Of a DNA stretch of 35,102 bases, positions 24,981-33,289 are shown in pieces. The stretch lies in NCBI RefSeq assembly GCF_030689645.1, contig NZ_JAUYFU010000032.1, positions 1 to 35,102 on the forward strand, read 5' to 3'. The position numbers and the translations under genes are program-made. Origin of the DNA: Humidesulfovibrio sp. (GTDB lineage: Bacteria > Desulfobacterota > Desulfovibrionia > Desulfovibrionales > Desulfovibrionaceae). The notes beneath the pieces were generated by a model. It saw only the letters and a program-made list of their open reading frames with translations, was not told the origin of the DNA and made no database searches. Positions within the stretch are counted from its first letter, which is position 1, and each line of letters starts with the position of its first letter.

Positions 24981-25679
24981 TCAGGCTTGGGCGCGGGAGA
25001 GGTCCGTGATGGCGTTGTGGGCGGCGGCCTGCTCGGCCTTCTTAAGGCTTGGGCCCGTGGCGCGGAAGCGCTGGCCGTCGGGCAGCAGCACCTCCACCAC
25101 GAAGACCTTATGGTGTTCTGGTCCGCTTGAGTCCACGAGGCTGTACACCGGCCTTTCCCGGTAGGTATCCTGGGTCAGTTCCTGCAGACGGCTCTTGCAG
25201 TCCTTGCCGCCGGGCAGGGCCGGGCTTGCGGGCCACAGGGGATCCAAAAGCTTCAGCACAAGCGTTTGCGCCGCCTCGAAGCCGCCGTCCATGAACACCG
25301 CTCCGAAAAGCGCCTCCAGGGCGTCGGCCAGCAGGCTGTCGCGGCCGCGGCCACCTTGGGACTCCTCGCCGCGGCCCAGCAGCATGCGCTGGTCCAGGCC
25401 CAGGCTGCGCGCCACCCCGGCCAGGGTGCTGGTCTTCACCAGCCGCGAGCGCAGCTTGGTTAACAGGCCCTCGTCGGCATCGGGGAAGCGGCGGTAGGCT
25501 TCTTCGCTGACGCAGAGCTCAAGCACTGCGTCGCCCAGAAATTCCAGACGTTCGTTGGAGAGTTCCGGGCGGCCCTTCTCGTTTGCCCAGGAACTGTGCG
25601 CCAGAGCCAGCTCCAGCAGCTTGACTTGCTTGAAACGATAGTGGATATCATCCTGTACCGTCGTGAGATTCTCGTCCAC
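24981..25679 (-). CDS. rnc: Ribonuclease III
   Basis: 232 residues from the GTG at 25679. The catalytic domain carries the signature NERLEFLGDAVLEL and a second acidic cluster (DALEALFGAVFMDGG). The double-stranded RNA-binding domain fills the last 70 residues (CKSRLQELTQDTYRERPVY, LKKAEQAAAHNAI). RNase III processes rRNA precursors and structured mRNAs. An ATG at 25703 would add eight residues, but it directly abuts the start of the divergent gene and has only a weak site. The GTG has GGAGG five bases upstream, so it is preferred. No era or lepB gene is adjacent. Confidence 0.92.
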   Translation of the reverse strand: MDENLTTVQDDIHYRFKQVKLLELALAHSSWANEKGRPELSNERLEFLGDAVLELCVSEEAYRRFPDADEGLLTKLRSRLVKTSTLAGVARSLGLDQRMLLGRGEESQGGRGRDSLLADALEALFGAVFMDGGFEAAQTLVLKLLDPLWPASPALPGGKDCKSRLQELTQDTYRERPVYSLVDSSGPEHHKVFVVEVLLPDGQRFRATGPSLKKAEQAAAHNAITDLSRAQA

Positions 25680-25703
25680 CCAGCCCTCCGGAAGGCCACC
25701 CAT

Positions 25704-27875
25704 ATGTCCCAAATCCAGTCCCTTGCCGCGCTTTTGTCCCCTGCTTCCGTGGCGGTGGTGGGGGCTTCGCGCAGCCGGTCCAAGGTGGGCGGCATGGTGT
25801 TGGCCAATCTTGTAGCCGCAGGGTACAGGGGGGGTGTCCATCCCGTCAATCCCGCCGCCGCCCTGGCAGGGGAGACTTTGGCAGGCCTGACGCCGCTGGC
25901 GTCCTCGGAAATGCTGCCGGAGGGCGTGGATCTGGCCGTGGTCTGCCTGCCGCGGGCGCAGGCCCTGGCCGAGGTTGAGGCCCTGGCTGCGCGCGGGGTG
26001 CGGGCGGCCATCGTGCTGGCGGCGGGCTTCCGCGAGACGGGCAGGCAAGGGTTTCTGGCCGAGCAGGAGCTCACGCGCATTGCGGAGCGTGCCGGGATGC
26101 TGCTTCTCGGCCCCAATTCCCTTGGCCTCATCAACACCGCATGCAACCTGAACGTGAGCTTTGCCGCTGGACACCCCAAGCCCGGCGGAGTGTCGTTTTT
26201 TTCCCAGTCCGGGGCCATGTGCGTTTCCGTGCTGGATTGGGCCATGAGCCTGGGCCTGGGCTTCGCCAAGTTCGTGAGCCTGGGCAACAAGGCCCGCCTG
26301 AATGAGGCCGACGTGCTGCGGGCCCTGGGCGACGACCCGGACACCAAGGTCATTCTTGGCTATTGCGAAAGCGTGGAGGACGGGCAGGAATTTCTGGCCG
26401 CCGCGCGCGAGGTGACTGCGAAAAAACCCGTGCTCATGCTCAAGGCCGGCATCACTCCGGCTGGGGCGCGGGCTGTTTCGGCCCACACGGGCTCGGCTTC
26501 CGGTTCGCCCGCCGCCTACCGCGCGGCCTTCCGCCAGGCGGGCATCGTTCATGTGGAGGAAATGGCCAGCCTCTTCGGCCTGGCAGAGGCCTTCGCCTCC
26601 CTGCCCCTGCCGGGCGGCCCCGGCCTGGCCATCCTGACCAACGCGGGCGGTCCGGGCGTTCTGGCGGCCGATGCCTGCGCGCGCACCAGCCTGACCCTGC
26701 CGCGCCCGGCTGCGGCGACCCTCGCCAGCCTGGGCGAGGTCCTGCCGGGGTTCGCGTCGCTGTACAATCCCGTGGATGCGTTGGGCGACGCCGGGGCCGC
26801 ACGCTACCGCTCGGCCCTGTCCATCCTTTTGTCCGACCCGCAGATCCACAGCCTGCTGGTGCTGCTTACGCCCACGGCCAAGTCCGAGCCGCTGAAAACC
26901 GCGCGCGCTGTCATCGAGGCCGCGAAAGGGCCGGACAATCCGCAGGCCAAGCCAGTGGCCGCGTGCTTCATGGGCGGGACCCTGGTGGCGCCTGCACGGG
27001 AGGCCCTTCTGGCGGCAAGCATTCCCTGCTACGATTTTCCAGAGGCTGCGGTGGAGGCGCTCTCCGCTCTGCATGACCAGCAGGTCTGGCTGCGGGGCCG
27101 CCCGGCGCCGCCCATGTCCTGCGAGGCCCAGGACGCCTGCGACGCCCCCTGGGACGACGAGGCCGTGGCCATCGTAGAAGCCGCCCACGCCCAGGGGTTG
27201 CTTGAGCTTGGCGGGGTGACGGCCCTGGAGGCCGCCCACGCGGCTGGGCTGCCCGTGCTCACCACCGGCCTTGCCCGCACCAGCCGCGAGGCCGTGCGCC
27301 TGGCCCGGGAGATCGGCCTGCCCGTGTCCCTGCGCCTGGCCGTGCGCGAGGGCGGGCCTGGAGCAGCCTTGGCGCTGCGCGAGAGCGAGGCCGCGCGCTT
27401 CGGTCTTCTCGCCGATGATGACGCGGTGCGCGGCGCATTTTTAGCCCTCACCAGCCGTGCGGCGCGCACAAGGCCGGACGCAAGCGTCACGGGTTGTCTG
27501 GTGCAGGCCGCTGCGGGAGCGCCGCGAAACGGGTTCGAGCTGGTGGCCGGCTTCACGCGGGATGCCCAGTTCGGGCCGCTTTTGTCCTTTGGCCTCGCGG
27601 GCGTCGGGTCCGAACTTTTGGGCGACGTGTCGTACCGGCTTGCGCCCTTGACCCCGGGGGATGCCCGCGAGATGCTGCGCGAGATGCGTTTTTATCCGCT
27701 TTTGCGCGGGGCCTGCGGCGGTGCGGTGGTGTCGCTTGCGGCGCTGGAGCGGCTGCTGCTGGCCGTTGCGCGCCTGGCGTTGCGCGCGCCAAGGCTGGCC
27801 GGGGCGCAGTTCGCGCCCGTGCTGGCCGGGCCAGAGGGCGTGTTCATCGCCGGGGCGCGGCTCACTTTGGGTTAG
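25704..27875 (+). CDS. Acyl-CoA synthetase (ADP-forming)-like protein with degenerate ATP-grasp domain
   Basis: 723 residues with the layout of fused alpha-beta ADP-forming acetyl-CoA synthetases: CoA-binding Rossmann domain (about 1-125, SVAVVGASRSRSKVGG), two succinyl-CoA-ligase-like domains (about 130-460), and ATP-grasp domain (490-723). His261 in SAHTGSASG corresponds to the phosphorylated histidine. The ATP-grasp half departs from the family: the LK...HKS..GGV stretch is missing (GLPVSLRLAVREGGPG at 538-553), and the metal-binding ExxxNP is replaced by GAQFAP (700-705). GGAAGG precedes the ATG. A phosphotransacetylase-like gene follows 51 bases downstream. It may be a regulator or protein acceptor rather than an energy-conserving enzyme. 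Confidence 0.82.
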   Translation: MSQIQSLAALLSPASVAVVGASRSRSKVGGMVLANLVAAGYRGGVHPVNPAAALAGETLAGLTPLASSEMLPEGVDLAVVCLPRAQALAEVEALAARGVRAAIVLAAGFRETGRQGFLAEQELTRIAERAGMLLLGPNSLGLINTACNLNVSFAAGHPKPGGVSFFSQSGAMCVSVLDWAMSLGLGFAKFVSLGNKARLNEADVLRALGDDPDTKVILGYCESVEDGQEFLAAAREVTAKKPVLMLKAGITPAGARAVSAHTGSASGSPAAYRAAFRQAGIVHVEEMASLFGLAEAFASLPLPGGPGLAILTNAGGPGVLAADACARTSLTLPRPAAATLASLGEVLPGFASLYNPVDALGDAGAARYRSALSILLSDPQIHSLLVLLTPTAKSEPLKTARAVIEAAKGPDNPQAKPVAACFMGGTLVAPAREALLAASIPCYDFPEAAVEALSALHDQQVWLRGRPAPPMSCEAQDACDAPWDDEAVAIVEAAHAQGLLELGGVTALEAAHAAGLPVLTTGLARTSREAVRLAREIGLPVSLRLAVREGGPGAALALRESEAARFGLLADDDAVRGAFLALTSRAARTRPDASVTGCLVQAAAGAPRNGFELVAGFTRDAQFGPLLSFGLAGVGSELLGDVSYRLAPLTPGDAREMLREMRFYPLLRGACGGAVVSLAALERLLLAVARLALRAPRLAGAQFAPVLAGPEGVFIAGARLTLG

Positions 27876-27926
27876 CCTTTGGGCGGACGCTGAGATATTT
27901 TTCGATCAAACGCGAAGGAGGGCGCC

Positions 27927-29015
27927 ATGCCCGGACTCTACATCGGCTCCACTTCCGGCTATTCCGGCAAGAACACAATCACCGTGGGCCTGGGCCTGGG
28001 CTTCCAGCAAGCCGGGCTCAAGGTGGGCTACATGAAGCCCGTGGGCGCCATGCCCCTGGAGACCGAGGCGGGGCTGGCCGACGAGGACGCGCTTTTTGTG
28101 CGCGCCGCCCTGGGGCTGGCCGAGGACCCGGCCCATACGCCAACGGCCATGACCCCTGTGGTGGTCACCCAGGATTTCAAGGTGGACGCCTTTGAGGGGC
28201 GGCTGCCCGGCGTGGCCGACGGCGGCCTGGTGGCGAACATCAAGAGCGCCTACGAGGGGCTGGCCAAGGGCCGCGACCTCATGCTGGTGGCTGGCAGCGG
28301 CAGCATGTATTCCGGCAAATATTCCGGGGTGGACGCCATCAGCGTGGTCAAGGCCCTGGGCATCCAGAGCGTGGTCATCGACCGCTTCGAGAAGGAGTTG
28401 AACTACGACCTGCTGCTGGTGCTGAAGGAGCAGCTGGGCGACAATCTTTCCGGCGTGATCCTGAACGACGTGCCCCCGCCGTTTCTGGAGGAGGTGTCGG
28501 GACACCTCGCGCCCTTCCTGGAGGCGCGCGGCATTCCGGTGCTGGGCATCCTCCCGCGCGACCCGCTCATGGGCTCCATCACCGTGGGGGACCTGGCCCA
28601 GCGCCTGGGCGGCAAGGTCATCAGCGCGCACCACCGCACCGACCGAGTGGTCTCGCAGTTCCTCATCGGCACCATGCAGGTGGAGAACTTCATGCTGCAC
28701 TTCCGCAAAAAGAAGAACGCCGCGGTCATCGTGGGCGGCGACCGCGCCGACGTGCAGCTTGTGGCCCTTGAGGGCGACTGCCCCTGCCTGGTGCTCACCG
28801 GCAACCTCTACCCCAACGACGTCATCCTCACGCGTTCCGAGGTTCTGGAGACGAGCATCATCATCGTGCGCGAGGATACCTTCACAGTGGCCAAGAAGAT
28901 GGAGAACCTGCTCACCCGCCACAAGATGCGCGACGCCGTGAAGGTGCGGCAGGGAGCGGAATTGGTTGCCAAGCACCTGCGCATGGACGTGCTGCGGCAG
29001 AGCCTTGGCCTATAG
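27927..29015 (+). CDS. Phosphotransacetylase-like protein (BioD-like P-loop plus DRTGG domain)
   Basis: 362 residues. The N-terminal half (1-215) is a dethiobiotin-synthetase-like P-loop domain with IGSTSGYSGKNTITVGLGLG (residues 6-25), followed by GYMKPVG. The C-terminal part (about 220-330) is a DRTGG domain like that in the N-terminal half of long phosphotransacetylases (ISAHHRTDRVVSQFLIG, VIVGGDRADVQLVAL). The catalytic phosphate acetyltransferase domain itself is absent, so it is probably not a Pta enzyme. GAAGGAGG precedes the ATG. Co-transcription with the acyl-CoA synthetase-like gene points to control or sensing of acetyl metabolism, an inference. Confidence 0.85.
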   Translation: MPGLYIGSTSGYSGKNTITVGLGLGFQQAGLKVGYMKPVGAMPLETEAGLADEDALFVRAALGLAEDPAHTPTAMTPVVVTQDFKVDAFEGRLPGVADGGLVANIKSAYEGLAKGRDLMLVAGSGSMYSGKYSGVDAISVVKALGIQSVVIDRFEKELNYDLLLVLKEQLGDNLSGVILNDVPPPFLEEVSGHLAPFLEARGIPVLGILPRDPLMGSITVGDLAQRLGGKVISAHHRTDRVVSQFLIGTMQVENFMLHFRKKKNAAVIVGGDRADVQLVALEGDCPCLVLTGNLYPNDVILTRSEVLETSIIIVREDTFTVAKKMENLLTRHKMRDAVKVRQGAELVAKHLRMDVLRQSLGL

Positions 29016-29065
29016 GGCCGCGTTGTAAGGTGTATGGAGGTAGGCTTTCGGGCCGGGAGGACTGC

Positions 29066-29608
29066 ATGCGAAAAAAGACCGTCACATGGTTCGTCGCGGT
29101 GGCGCTCACCTTGTTTTGCGCCTTTGAGGCCATGGCCCAGGGAGGGCTCCTGCGCGCGCAGCAGACCGCCCTGGCGAAGGTGACCGGGATCAAGGTGCTG
29201 GCCGTCGGCACTTTCTCTTCGACTGTGGAGAGCCGCGCTTATACGCCCAGCGTGGCTGACGGCATCCGCGACCAGGCGCGCGACTTCACTCTGGCGCGGC
29301 ACGGCGCGGCGGCGGAAGCCAGCCTGGATGTGGGCATCGGCCTGCGCTACCAGCTCACCGGCAGCCCCAAGGGCGCGGCAGTGGTGGTGGACGTGGTGGT
29401 GGAACACCCGCAGATTGTGAACCCGGACACCCAGTTGCCCATGACGCACTCGACGGCGCAGTTCGAGCGGGTCATCGGGGAGGTGGAGCACAGCGTGTGG
29501 AATTTCGACACCCAGGCCGACCTTGTGCCCGGCGAGTACGTCATTGAGATTCTGCACAAGGGCCGTCTGTTGGCCCGGCAGGCCTTTCAGGTGACGGTGA
29601 AGCCGTAG
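29066..29608 (+). CDS. Secreted DUF3859-like protein
   Basis: 180 residues with a signal peptide (1-24, cleavage near AMA-Q). The body resembles the DUF3859 family: a repeated VGTF strand near the start, VVVEHPQIVNPDTQLPMTHS in the middle, and WNFDTQADLVPGEYVIEILH near the end, suggesting a beta-sandwich. No function is known for this family. GGGAGGA precedes the ATG at 29066. It lies 50 bases after the phosphotransacetylase-like gene, so co-transcription is possible. Confidence 0.75.
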   Translation: MRKKTVTWFVAVALTLFCAFEAMAQGGLLRAQQTALAKVTGIKVLAVGTFSSTVESRAYTPSVADGIRDQARDFTLARHGAAAEASLDVGIGLRYQLTGSPKGAAVVVDVVVEHPQIVNPDTQLPMTHSTAQFERVIGEVEHSVWNFDTQADLVPGEYVIEILHKGRLLARQAFQVTVKP

Positions 29609-29636
29609 CCTTCAATCCCCCCGCGCCGGGCTTGCT

Positions 29637-30044
29637 TCAATCCCGTTGCTTCACGTTTTCGCGCCAGGCGTTGGCCCTTGCGCAGCAGCCCTGGCCCACA
29701 AAAAGCGGGGCCAGGTCCACGCCCGCAACCGGGCGCACTACCAGATCGCAAATATAGCGCGCGCCGGTCCACCTCAGGGCCGGGCAGCGCTTCGTGTGGC
29801 CGAAGGCCTGGTGCGACACCTCGCAGGGATTGTCCAGGCAGCACCAGCCGCAGCCCACGCAGTCAAGGGGCGGCAGGCCGGGATCTTGCGGGGAGAAGAA
29901 GCCGTCGTCCAGGGGATCGGCCAGGGGCTCGCCTTGGGCATGGGCCGCTGGAACGGGCAGGGCGTCGGCGCGCGGGTCCAGTTGTGGGGCATCTGCGTGG
30001 CCTGGCGGCGGAGAGGTTGGCGAATTGTGCTGCGGTTTGGTCAT
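29637..30044 (-). CDS. YkgJ-type cysteine-cluster protein
   Basis: 135 residues. After a Pro/Asp-rich, probably disordered first 55 residues comes CVGCGWCCLDNPC (Cys62/65/68/69/74), then Cys87, Cys99 and a C-terminal GQGCCARAN. This pattern fits the YkgJ/UPF0153 family of presumed iron- or zinc-chelating proteins. It has no signal peptide and is probably cytoplasmic. It follows the 184-residue gene on the same strand by 53 bases. The exact role is unknown. Confidence 0.8.
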   Translation of the reverse strand: MTKPQHNSPTSPPPGHADAPQLDPRADALPVPAAHAQGEPLADPLDDGFFSPQDPGLPPLDCVGCGWCCLDNPCEVSHQAFGHTKRCPALRWTGARYICDLVVRPVAGVDLAPLFVGQGCCARANAWRENVKQRD

Positions 30045-30097
30045 GGTGCGAAAAAGATACGGCAGGCCGGGCGGGAAGGCAACCGGAACGCCGGGCC

Positions 30098-30652
30098 TCA
30101 GCGCAGGGCGTCGGTGCGGCCTGTGATTCTGGATGCCGTGGACTTGCCCGGCAGGAACGTGGTTTTGAGGAACGCCGGGTCCAAAAAGCGCATGGGGTTG
30201 TCCACGGTGCCGTCGGGCAGCAGGTGGTACCAGCGGTAGCCCAGGGCGTGGAAGTGCGCGCGGGCGCACGGCAGGTGCCCAAGCTCCCGCGCGGCGGCCA
30301 GGGCTGCATCGCGCTGGCAGCGTGAGGTGGCCACAGGTCCAAGCAGGCGCGGGTGGAATCCCCGCCGGATCAGAACGCTCTTGAGCCGCAGATACTCCCG
30401 GTGCCGACAATAGCCGTCGGCCACGCACAGGAGAGCCAGGCCCAACCAGCCCGAGGCGGGCAGGGCCAGTCCCAGCCCGGCCAAAAGGGCGCCGTTGGCC
30501 AGCAGGTCCAGGCTGTACATCGCGATGTCGACCCCCAGCAGCGCAGAGATTGATCCCGTTGCATGGGGCAGCGGGGCCACGCGAAACAGATATTTGTGGG
30601 CTGCGCGCGCAAGATTGCACAAACGGAGCAGGCTTGTCTGCGGGGCGTTCAT
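30098..30652 (-). CDS. Conserved-looking membrane protein, unknown
   Basis: 184 residues. Two hydrophobic segments, about 42-62 (DIAMYSLDLLANGALLAGLG) and 64-80, flank a soluble C-terminal part (about 85-184) with RLKSVLIRRGFHPRLLG, then YRWYHLLPDGTVDNPMRFLD. The clean end and coding-like third positions support a gene, but the ribosome site of the ATG at 30652 is poor, so the start is uncertain. It may form an operon with the cysteine-cluster gene. I cannot name the family. Confidence 0.65.
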   Translation of the reverse strand: MNAPQTSLLRLCNLARAAHKYLFRVAPLPHATGSISALLGVDIAMYSLDLLANGALLAGLGLALPASGWLGLALLCVADGYCRHREYLRLKSVLIRRGFHPRLLGPVATSRCQRDAALAAARELGHLPCARAHFHALGYRWYHLLPDGTVDNPMRFLDPAFLKTTFLPGKSTASRITGRTDALR

Positions 30653-30726
30653 GCTTGGGCTACTACAGCAGGCGGGCCAGCCGGGCAAGGGCGTAGCGCC
30701 TGCCGCGCAGGCGGGTTCCAACCGCA

Positions 30727-30755
30727 TTGCGAGGGGGGTGTTTTGTTGTTATTCT
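30727..30755 (+). promoter_or_regulatory. Promoter of the Cys-rich PAS histidine kinase
   Basis: TTGCGA (30727-30732), a 17-base spacer and TATTCT (30750-30755) lie about 54 bases before the start codon. An upstream hairpin CGCCTGC-CGC-GCAGGCG (30697-30713) may be an operator or a terminator-like element. Confidence 0.5.
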
Positions 30756-30808
30756 CCCTCTCAACGCGGCGTCAGGGCCGCTTGTCGTCGTCACGCGGAG
30801 TTCCCCCA

Positions 30809-31948
30809 ATGCAAACGAATTCGCCTTTTGCGCCCTTCCTGCCCGGCGGGCGAGCGCCCATGGACACCCTTCGCCGACAGGCGGAGCTGGCCGGAACATT
30901 GAACGCCAGCGGCGTGCTGGACCTGCTCCCTGTCATCGTCATGGTGCTGAACCAGGGACGCGAGATAGTGCTGGCAAACCAGAATCTGGCCAGGTTGGTG
31001 GGCCGTCCTGCGGCCAGCCTGCTGGGACAGCGCGTGGGCGAGGTTTTGGGTTGCGACCATCGCCGCGCCACCCCTGACGGCTGCGGCGTCACGCCGTTCT
31101 GCTGCCACTGCGGCGCTGCCCAGGCCATCCTGAAAGGATTGGCAGGCGGACAGGATGTGCAGGAATGCCGCATCACCCGCGACGATCGCGAGGTCATGGA
31201 CGCAGCCAATTATCAGTTCTTTTCCACGCCGCTCACCCTCGCCGGGGAGAGCTTTCTCTTCGTCACCATGCTGGACGTCTCCTTTGAGAAGCGCGTGCAG
31301 CTTTTTGAGCGCATTTTCTACCACGACGTGCTGGACACTTCCTCCGGCATCCACGGTCTGTGCGGGCTTTTGGCCGGACAGGTAAGCGGCGACCTGCGCG
31401 ACGACACGGAGATCCTGCTCGGCGCGTCCTCACGCCTGGTGGACCAGGTTCTGGCCCAGAAGCAGTTCTCCGCGGCTGAAAGCCGCGAGGTGGAGGTGCA
31501 GCCCGTGAAGCTCGGCACCCGGCTCATCCTTCTTGAGCTTGCGGACTTTTTTCGTCGGCAGGGCGTGGCCGCGGGCAAGCATCTTGTGGTGCACCCGGAA
31601 AGCGCGGATGGGTATTTCGAGACGGACAAAAATCTGCTGTACCGCATCATGGCCAACCTGACCAAGAATGCGCTGGAGGCCTCGGGGCAGGGCGAAACCG
31701 TCACCCTTTCTTGCGGCCTCAGGCCCGGCGGTGTGTTTTATCGCGTGCATAATTCGGGCGTTATGGAAGATGCCGTGAGGCTGCAGCTGTTCACCCGATT
31801 CTTTTCCACTAAGGGGCAGGGGCGCGGTCTGGGCACATACAGCGCGCGCCTGCTGACCGAAGAGTACCTGCGCGGGCGGCTGGAGATGCGCTCCGAGGCC
31901 GGAGTGGGCACGGAGTTCACCGTCACGCTGCCTGAGCGTCTGGGTTAA
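30809..31948 (+). CDS. Sensor histidine kinase with cysteine-rich PAS domain
   Basis: 379 residues, no membrane segment. The PAS domain (about 30-160) carries an insert with Cys82, Cys92, Cys98, Cys99 and Cys101 (GCDHRRATPDGCGVTPFCCH followed by CGA), plus Cys120. Such a cluster could bind a metal or iron-sulfur centre, or act as a thiol switch. The phospho-accepting helix has an unusual text, FYHDVLDTSSGIHGL with His172. The ATPase domain has NLTKNALEAS and GRGLGTYSARL, very like the multi-PAS kinase at 10595-12850. GGAG precedes the ATG. No response regulator is adjacent. Redox sensing is the likeliest role but is an inference. Confidence 0.88.
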   Translation: MQTNSPFAPFLPGGRAPMDTLRRQAELAGTLNASGVLDLLPVIVMVLNQGREIVLANQNLARLVGRPAASLLGQRVGEVLGCDHRRATPDGCGVTPFCCHCGAAQAILKGLAGGQDVQECRITRDDREVMDAANYQFFSTPLTLAGESFLFVTMLDVSFEKRVQLFERIFYHDVLDTSSGIHGLCGLLAGQVSGDLRDDTEILLGASSRLVDQVLAQKQFSAAESREVEVQPVKLGTRLILLELADFFRRQGVAAGKHLVVHPESADGYFETDKNLLYRIMANLTKNALEASGQGETVTLSCGLRPGGVFYRVHNSGVMEDAVRLQLFTRFFSTKGQGRGLGTYSARLLTEEYLRGRLEMRSEAGVGTEFTVTLPERLG

Positions 31949-32139
31949 CCTCTGCCGTTTGCCGGGCGGAGCTTGTGCCGGGCGTTGACGCTTCCGGTCG
32001 ATGAGGGATAGATGATTCCTGTGCCCGGCGTGATTTTGGCTGGAGCTGTTGCCCCGGCATGTGATGATGCTTTGCGCTCGGTGCATTCTTTCTTTGAATT
32101 TTTCGTGGAATGGGATAGTCTGTCGGGTATGAGGTGAAA

Positions 32140-33222
32140 ATGGTCACGCCACATGAGCAAAACCCCCTGAGCGGGCTGGATTCGGTCCAGGAGACCCTGG
32201 CGCGCCTTGGCGTGGAGAATAATGCTGACTGGATGGCTGTTGTGCTTTTTGCCCGCAATCTCGTTTCGGCTATGGACCTCTTCACCGAGGACCAGAAAGC
32301 TCAGCTCCAGGCCATAGTTTTTGAGCAGATGGCCAAGCGGCCCCTGGATCGTCGGCGCTTCATGCGCATCGTGAACTCCATCCAGAACTTTGTGCTTGAA
32401 AATCAAAAAATGACCGACCTGCGCAGCCAGCTTGCGACGGAGCGCCAGGGCTTTAACGCCTTGTACCATGAAATGTCCAAGGTCGTTGTGGAGGTCCAGG
32501 AAAGCATGGCCGCGCGGGAGAGCAATATCCAGCGCCTGGGGGCGGACACGGAAAAAGGCATCGTCGAGGCGGATTCTCCGGCCGAGGTGCTGCGCCGCCT
32601 GCGCGGAATGATCTCCGACATGGTGAGCCAGGCCAGGGACGAGGCGCGCTCCTGGCAGGAGCGCGCGCGCCAGCTGGAGCACACCGCCAATTTTGATCCG
32701 CTGCTTTCCGAGCTTTACAGCCGCCGGGCTTTGGACGCCCAGCTTACAGCCGCATTGGAGCGCTGCCGCCGGAACAACATTCCGCTGTCGCTCATGTTCC
32801 TTGATGTGGACAATTTCAAAATCATCAACGACACTCATGGGCACCAGGTAGGCGACGGCGTGTTGCGGGTGCTTGCGGCCATTCTCTCGGCCCACGCGGT
32901 GCAGTTTTCCGGCTATGCAGCGCGCTTCGGCGGCGAGGAGCTGGTGGTGCTGTGCGAGGGGCTTGATGAGGCCAGCGCCTTGTTGCGCGCCGAAGGCATC
33001 CGCCAGGATGTGGCGAGGTGCCCTTTTGTCCCGCACCTTACAAGTCCGGAGGCCGTGCCGCCCCTGCAGGTGACGGTGAGCATCGGCGTGGCCCATCTTG
33101 GGGCGCGCCAGTCGGCCTCGGATTTGGTCCTGGCGGCGGATCAGGCCATGTATGCGGCCAAGGCCCAAGGCCGCAACCGCGTGGTGCGGTATAGCTCCCT
33201 GGCGACATCCCGGACCGCCTGA
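32140..33222 (+). CDS. Diguanylate cyclase (GGDEF domain)
   Basis: 360 residues. The first 180 are helical and soluble, with a likely coiled coil at about 90-180 that ends in the GGDEF domain. The catalytic site is GGEEL (264-268, in ARFGGEELVVL), with the metal-binding Asp222 in FLDVDNFKIIND, so c-di-GMP synthesis is expected. The product-inhibition site RxxD upstream of GGEEL is absent (FSGY instead). The start DPLLSELYSRRAL deviates from the usual DxLTGLxNR. GAGG precedes the ATG at 32140, preferred over the nearby GTG at 32134. It sits 67 bases before the membrane kinase gene, so an operon is likely. Confidence 0.93.
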   Translation: MVTPHEQNPLSGLDSVQETLARLGVENNADWMAVVLFARNLVSAMDLFTEDQKAQLQAIVFEQMAKRPLDRRRFMRIVNSIQNFVLENQKMTDLRSQLATERQGFNALYHEMSKVVVEVQESMAARESNIQRLGADTEKGIVEADSPAEVLRRLRGMISDMVSQARDEARSWQERARQLEHTANFDPLLSELYSRRALDAQLTAALERCRRNNIPLSLMFLDVDNFKIINDTHGHQVGDGVLRVLAAILSAHAVQFSGYAARFGGEELVVLCEGLDEASALLRAEGIRQDVARCPFVPHLTSPEAVPPLQVTVSIGVAHLGARQSASDLVLAADQAMYAAKAQGRNRVVRYSSLATSRTA

Positions 33223-33289
33223 ACGATTCTGCCCAATCGAAGAGAGCCGACAACCCCGCCAGACTGGCGGATACTCCCAAGGATAGATG

